64,000 nt of DNA from Thiotrichaceae bacterium (GTDB lineage Bacteria; Pseudomonadota; Gammaproteobacteria; Beggiatoales; Beggiatoaceae), in contig JALXAQ010000238.1 of assembly GCA_026991885.1 (NCBI GenBank), forward strand, positions 1 through 64,000, written 5' to 3'. The notes beneath the pieces are model-generated. The model saw only the letters and a list, made by a program, of their open reading frames with translations. It ran no database searches and had not been told where the DNA came from. The position numbers and the translations under genes were made by a program. Positions 62,933-64,000 of this stretch are shown piece by piece. Within the stretch, counting starts at the first letter, position 1, and each line of letters starts with the position of its first letter.

Positions 62933-63077
62933 TAGTCAACTTCAAAACCAGACCTGGCAGGTTAAAAACAAAACCTGCCAGGTCAAAGTCAAATACCGAC
63001 CTGGTTACGCTTTTGACCTGCCAGGTTTGGTTTTAACCTGGCAGGTCTGGTTTTGACTTTGGTTTTGACTTTCAGAC
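62933..63077. repeat. CCTGGCAGGT inverted-repeat element (long form, copy 2)
   Basis: Arms TTCAAAACCAGACCTGGCAG (from 62941) and its complement (to about 63057), with internal AACCTGCCAGGTCAAA units. The right flank GGTTTTGACTTTCAGACGTT matches the element at 7331. It follows the coq7 stop by 20 bases. Confidence 0.75.
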
Positions 63078-63110
63078 GTTAAATAGGATTTTTTAATTAG
63101 GAGATTTAGC

Positions 63111-63845
63111 CTAAAAACTTCTACTCAGCATAAAAAACACACGCTCATCGGCAACATCCTTAACATTATCTAAATCAGTATCGCTAAAATTGACCGAAAA
63201 CTCAAAATCAGCGACACCATAGGAGATGGAGGCGCCATAATAAACGTAGTCCTCTCCAGCTTTATCATTCTCATCAAAAGTTTGTTGACCAACAAAGGCA
63301 CCAAAACCCAAACCATTGCTTAGGCTGTGACCGATATTAAAGGCATAGTGCTGAGCTTTACCCGTTTCACCAAACCACTCAGGGGAGTAGTCATACGATA
63401 AGCCAAACTCCGTTCCCACTGGCAGACTATAACCCACGCCTAAGTGAAACTCAGAAAAGTCGTAATTCAAATCGCTACCTGCCCCCGGATATATATATTG
63501 TAAGGCACTGATATCATAGCTGAGTCCACTGTCCAACTCGTTGCCGTAACCAACATAAAGATCGATTTCAGTGTCAGCACGATCTTCGGGAGCCACTGTA
63601 TCATCCTCTAAAAATTTGACGTTAGAGCCCCAAGCACCGACATAAAAACCAGAGCCATGGTTGATGTCAAATCCACCCTGTATAGCCCATCCTTCATCTG
63701 TTTGTGTAAAACCACGGAATACATAATCAGATGTCAACGCAACATTGGCACTGAATTCAAAATCGCCCATTTCTGCGGCGGCTTGGGCAGTCGGGAGGCT
63801 TGCGAGTAAAACACTGGTTGTTAATAATGTTTTAGATAATTTCAT
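63111..63845 (-). CDS. TorF family putative outer-membrane porin
   Basis: A 244-residue outer-membrane beta-barrel. Signal peptide 1-22 (LPTAQA). The mature N-terminus FEFSANVALTSDYVFRGFTQTD is the hallmark of the TorF/Gcw_chp family, and the C-terminus ends in aromatic Phe (VFFMLSRSF), as needed for barrel insertion. Alternating aromatic strands follow throughout (DTEIDLYVGYGNEL, FHLGVGYSLP). The substrate is unknown. The Met at 63845 with AGGAA upstream is preferred over one five codons before it. Confidence 0.9.
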   Translation of the reverse strand: MKLSKTLLTTSVLLASLPTAQAAAEMGDFEFSANVALTSDYVFRGFTQTDEGWAIQGGFDINHGSGFYVGAWGSNVKFLEDDTVAPEDRADTEIDLYVGYGNELDSGLSYDISALQYIYPGAGSDLNYDFSEFHLGVGYSLPVGTEFGLSYDYSPEWFGETGKAQHYAFNIGHSLSNGLGFGAFVGQQTFDENDKAGEDYVYYGASISYGVADFEFSVNFSDTDLDNVKDVADERVFFMLSRSF

Positions 63846-63914
63846 AACTATATTCCTCAAATTTTTAGCATTTATCAGTCAATTTCTTTCAACTCCAACA
63901 GTTGTGACTAAAAT

Positions 63915-63934
63915 GTCCAAGATAAATCTTGGAC
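63915..63934. repeat. 20-bp palindrome, copy 18
   Basis: GTCCAAGATAAATCTTGGAC, exact consensus plus TCC, upstream of the porin gene. Confidence 0.9.
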
Positions 63935-64000
63935 TCCGGAACCGCAAAAATGTTCCATTTCTTACAAACTGATTGTTGTTAATGTGACTCAATTGTGTTG

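Overview
The window looks like chromosome from a sulfur-oxidising, filament-type gammaproteobacterium, most plausibly Beggiatoa/Thioploca-like (Beggiatoaceae). This is inference from AT-rich DNA, gammaproteobacterial gene pairs (cvpA-purF-metZ, cytochrome c4-dsbA, lolC-lolD), a dissimilatory-type APS reductase (aprBA) and very many short palindromic intergenic repeats. I cannot confirm the species without a search. There is no rRNA, CRISPR array, prophage or intact insertion sequence; the only RNA gene I can fully support is tRNA-Ser(CGA).

Layout. 0-7 kb: a P-loop ATPase fragment, an MshE-like pilus ATPase (-), an ABC-like AAA ATPase (+), then aprB-aprA (-). 7-10 kb: an oxygen-defence cluster on +: Fe-SOD, a Tat-exported superoxide-reductase-like protein and a di-heme cytochrome c peroxidase. 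10-15 kb: two convergent genes for large exported proteins, a beta-helix protein (+) and a plant-type leucine-rich-repeat protein (-). 15-19 kb: cvpA-purF-metZ and a macro-domain protein. 19-28 kb: mostly small accessory or single genes: an exported protein, a PD-(D/E)XK protein, a nucleotidyltransferase remnant, an orphan HlyD adaptor, HNH, M48 lipoprotein protease, DUF2058, a secreted serpin, a PfkB kinase and cysC. 28-33 kb: a response regulator coupled to a REC-adenylate cyclase, metF and a sigma-54 activator. 33-39 kb: an MshL-like secretin, a 1234-residue M36 metalloprotease and a SanA-like protein. 39-49 kb: a polysaccharide-type sugar dehydratase, dsbA, cytochrome c4, a cyclic-nucleotide/C39-like protein, algC, pgm and a HigBA-like pair. 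49-56 kb: lolC-lolD, aat-bpt-folD, a GAF/HD-GYP protein and a UPF0175/DUF3368 module in front of tRNA-Ser. 56-64 kb: ald, a lipoprotein, trpC, a Uma2 pseudogene, pgl-zwf, an ACT-domain protein, coq7 and a TorF-like porin.

The most striking signal is a C-terminal module shared by three otherwise unrelated exported proteins (beta-helix, LRR, M36 protease). In each it consists of exactly seven tandem repeats of about 42 residues, about 294 residues in total, with an acidic D-x-D-G loop and an IIDFG...GIW...NN..W..LH core in each repeat. I infer a seven-bladed, possibly calcium-binding beta-propeller that acts as a common surface or matrix module. Two of the three genes face each other, so their repeat arrays form a long inverted repeat.

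The second theme is repeats. A 20-bp palindrome (GTCCAAGATAAATCTTGGAC and variants) occurs about twenty times, almost always between genes, and at least six other palindromic families are present. Some create false upstream start codons, and one supplies the stop codon of folD. Start sites were chosen with this in mind.
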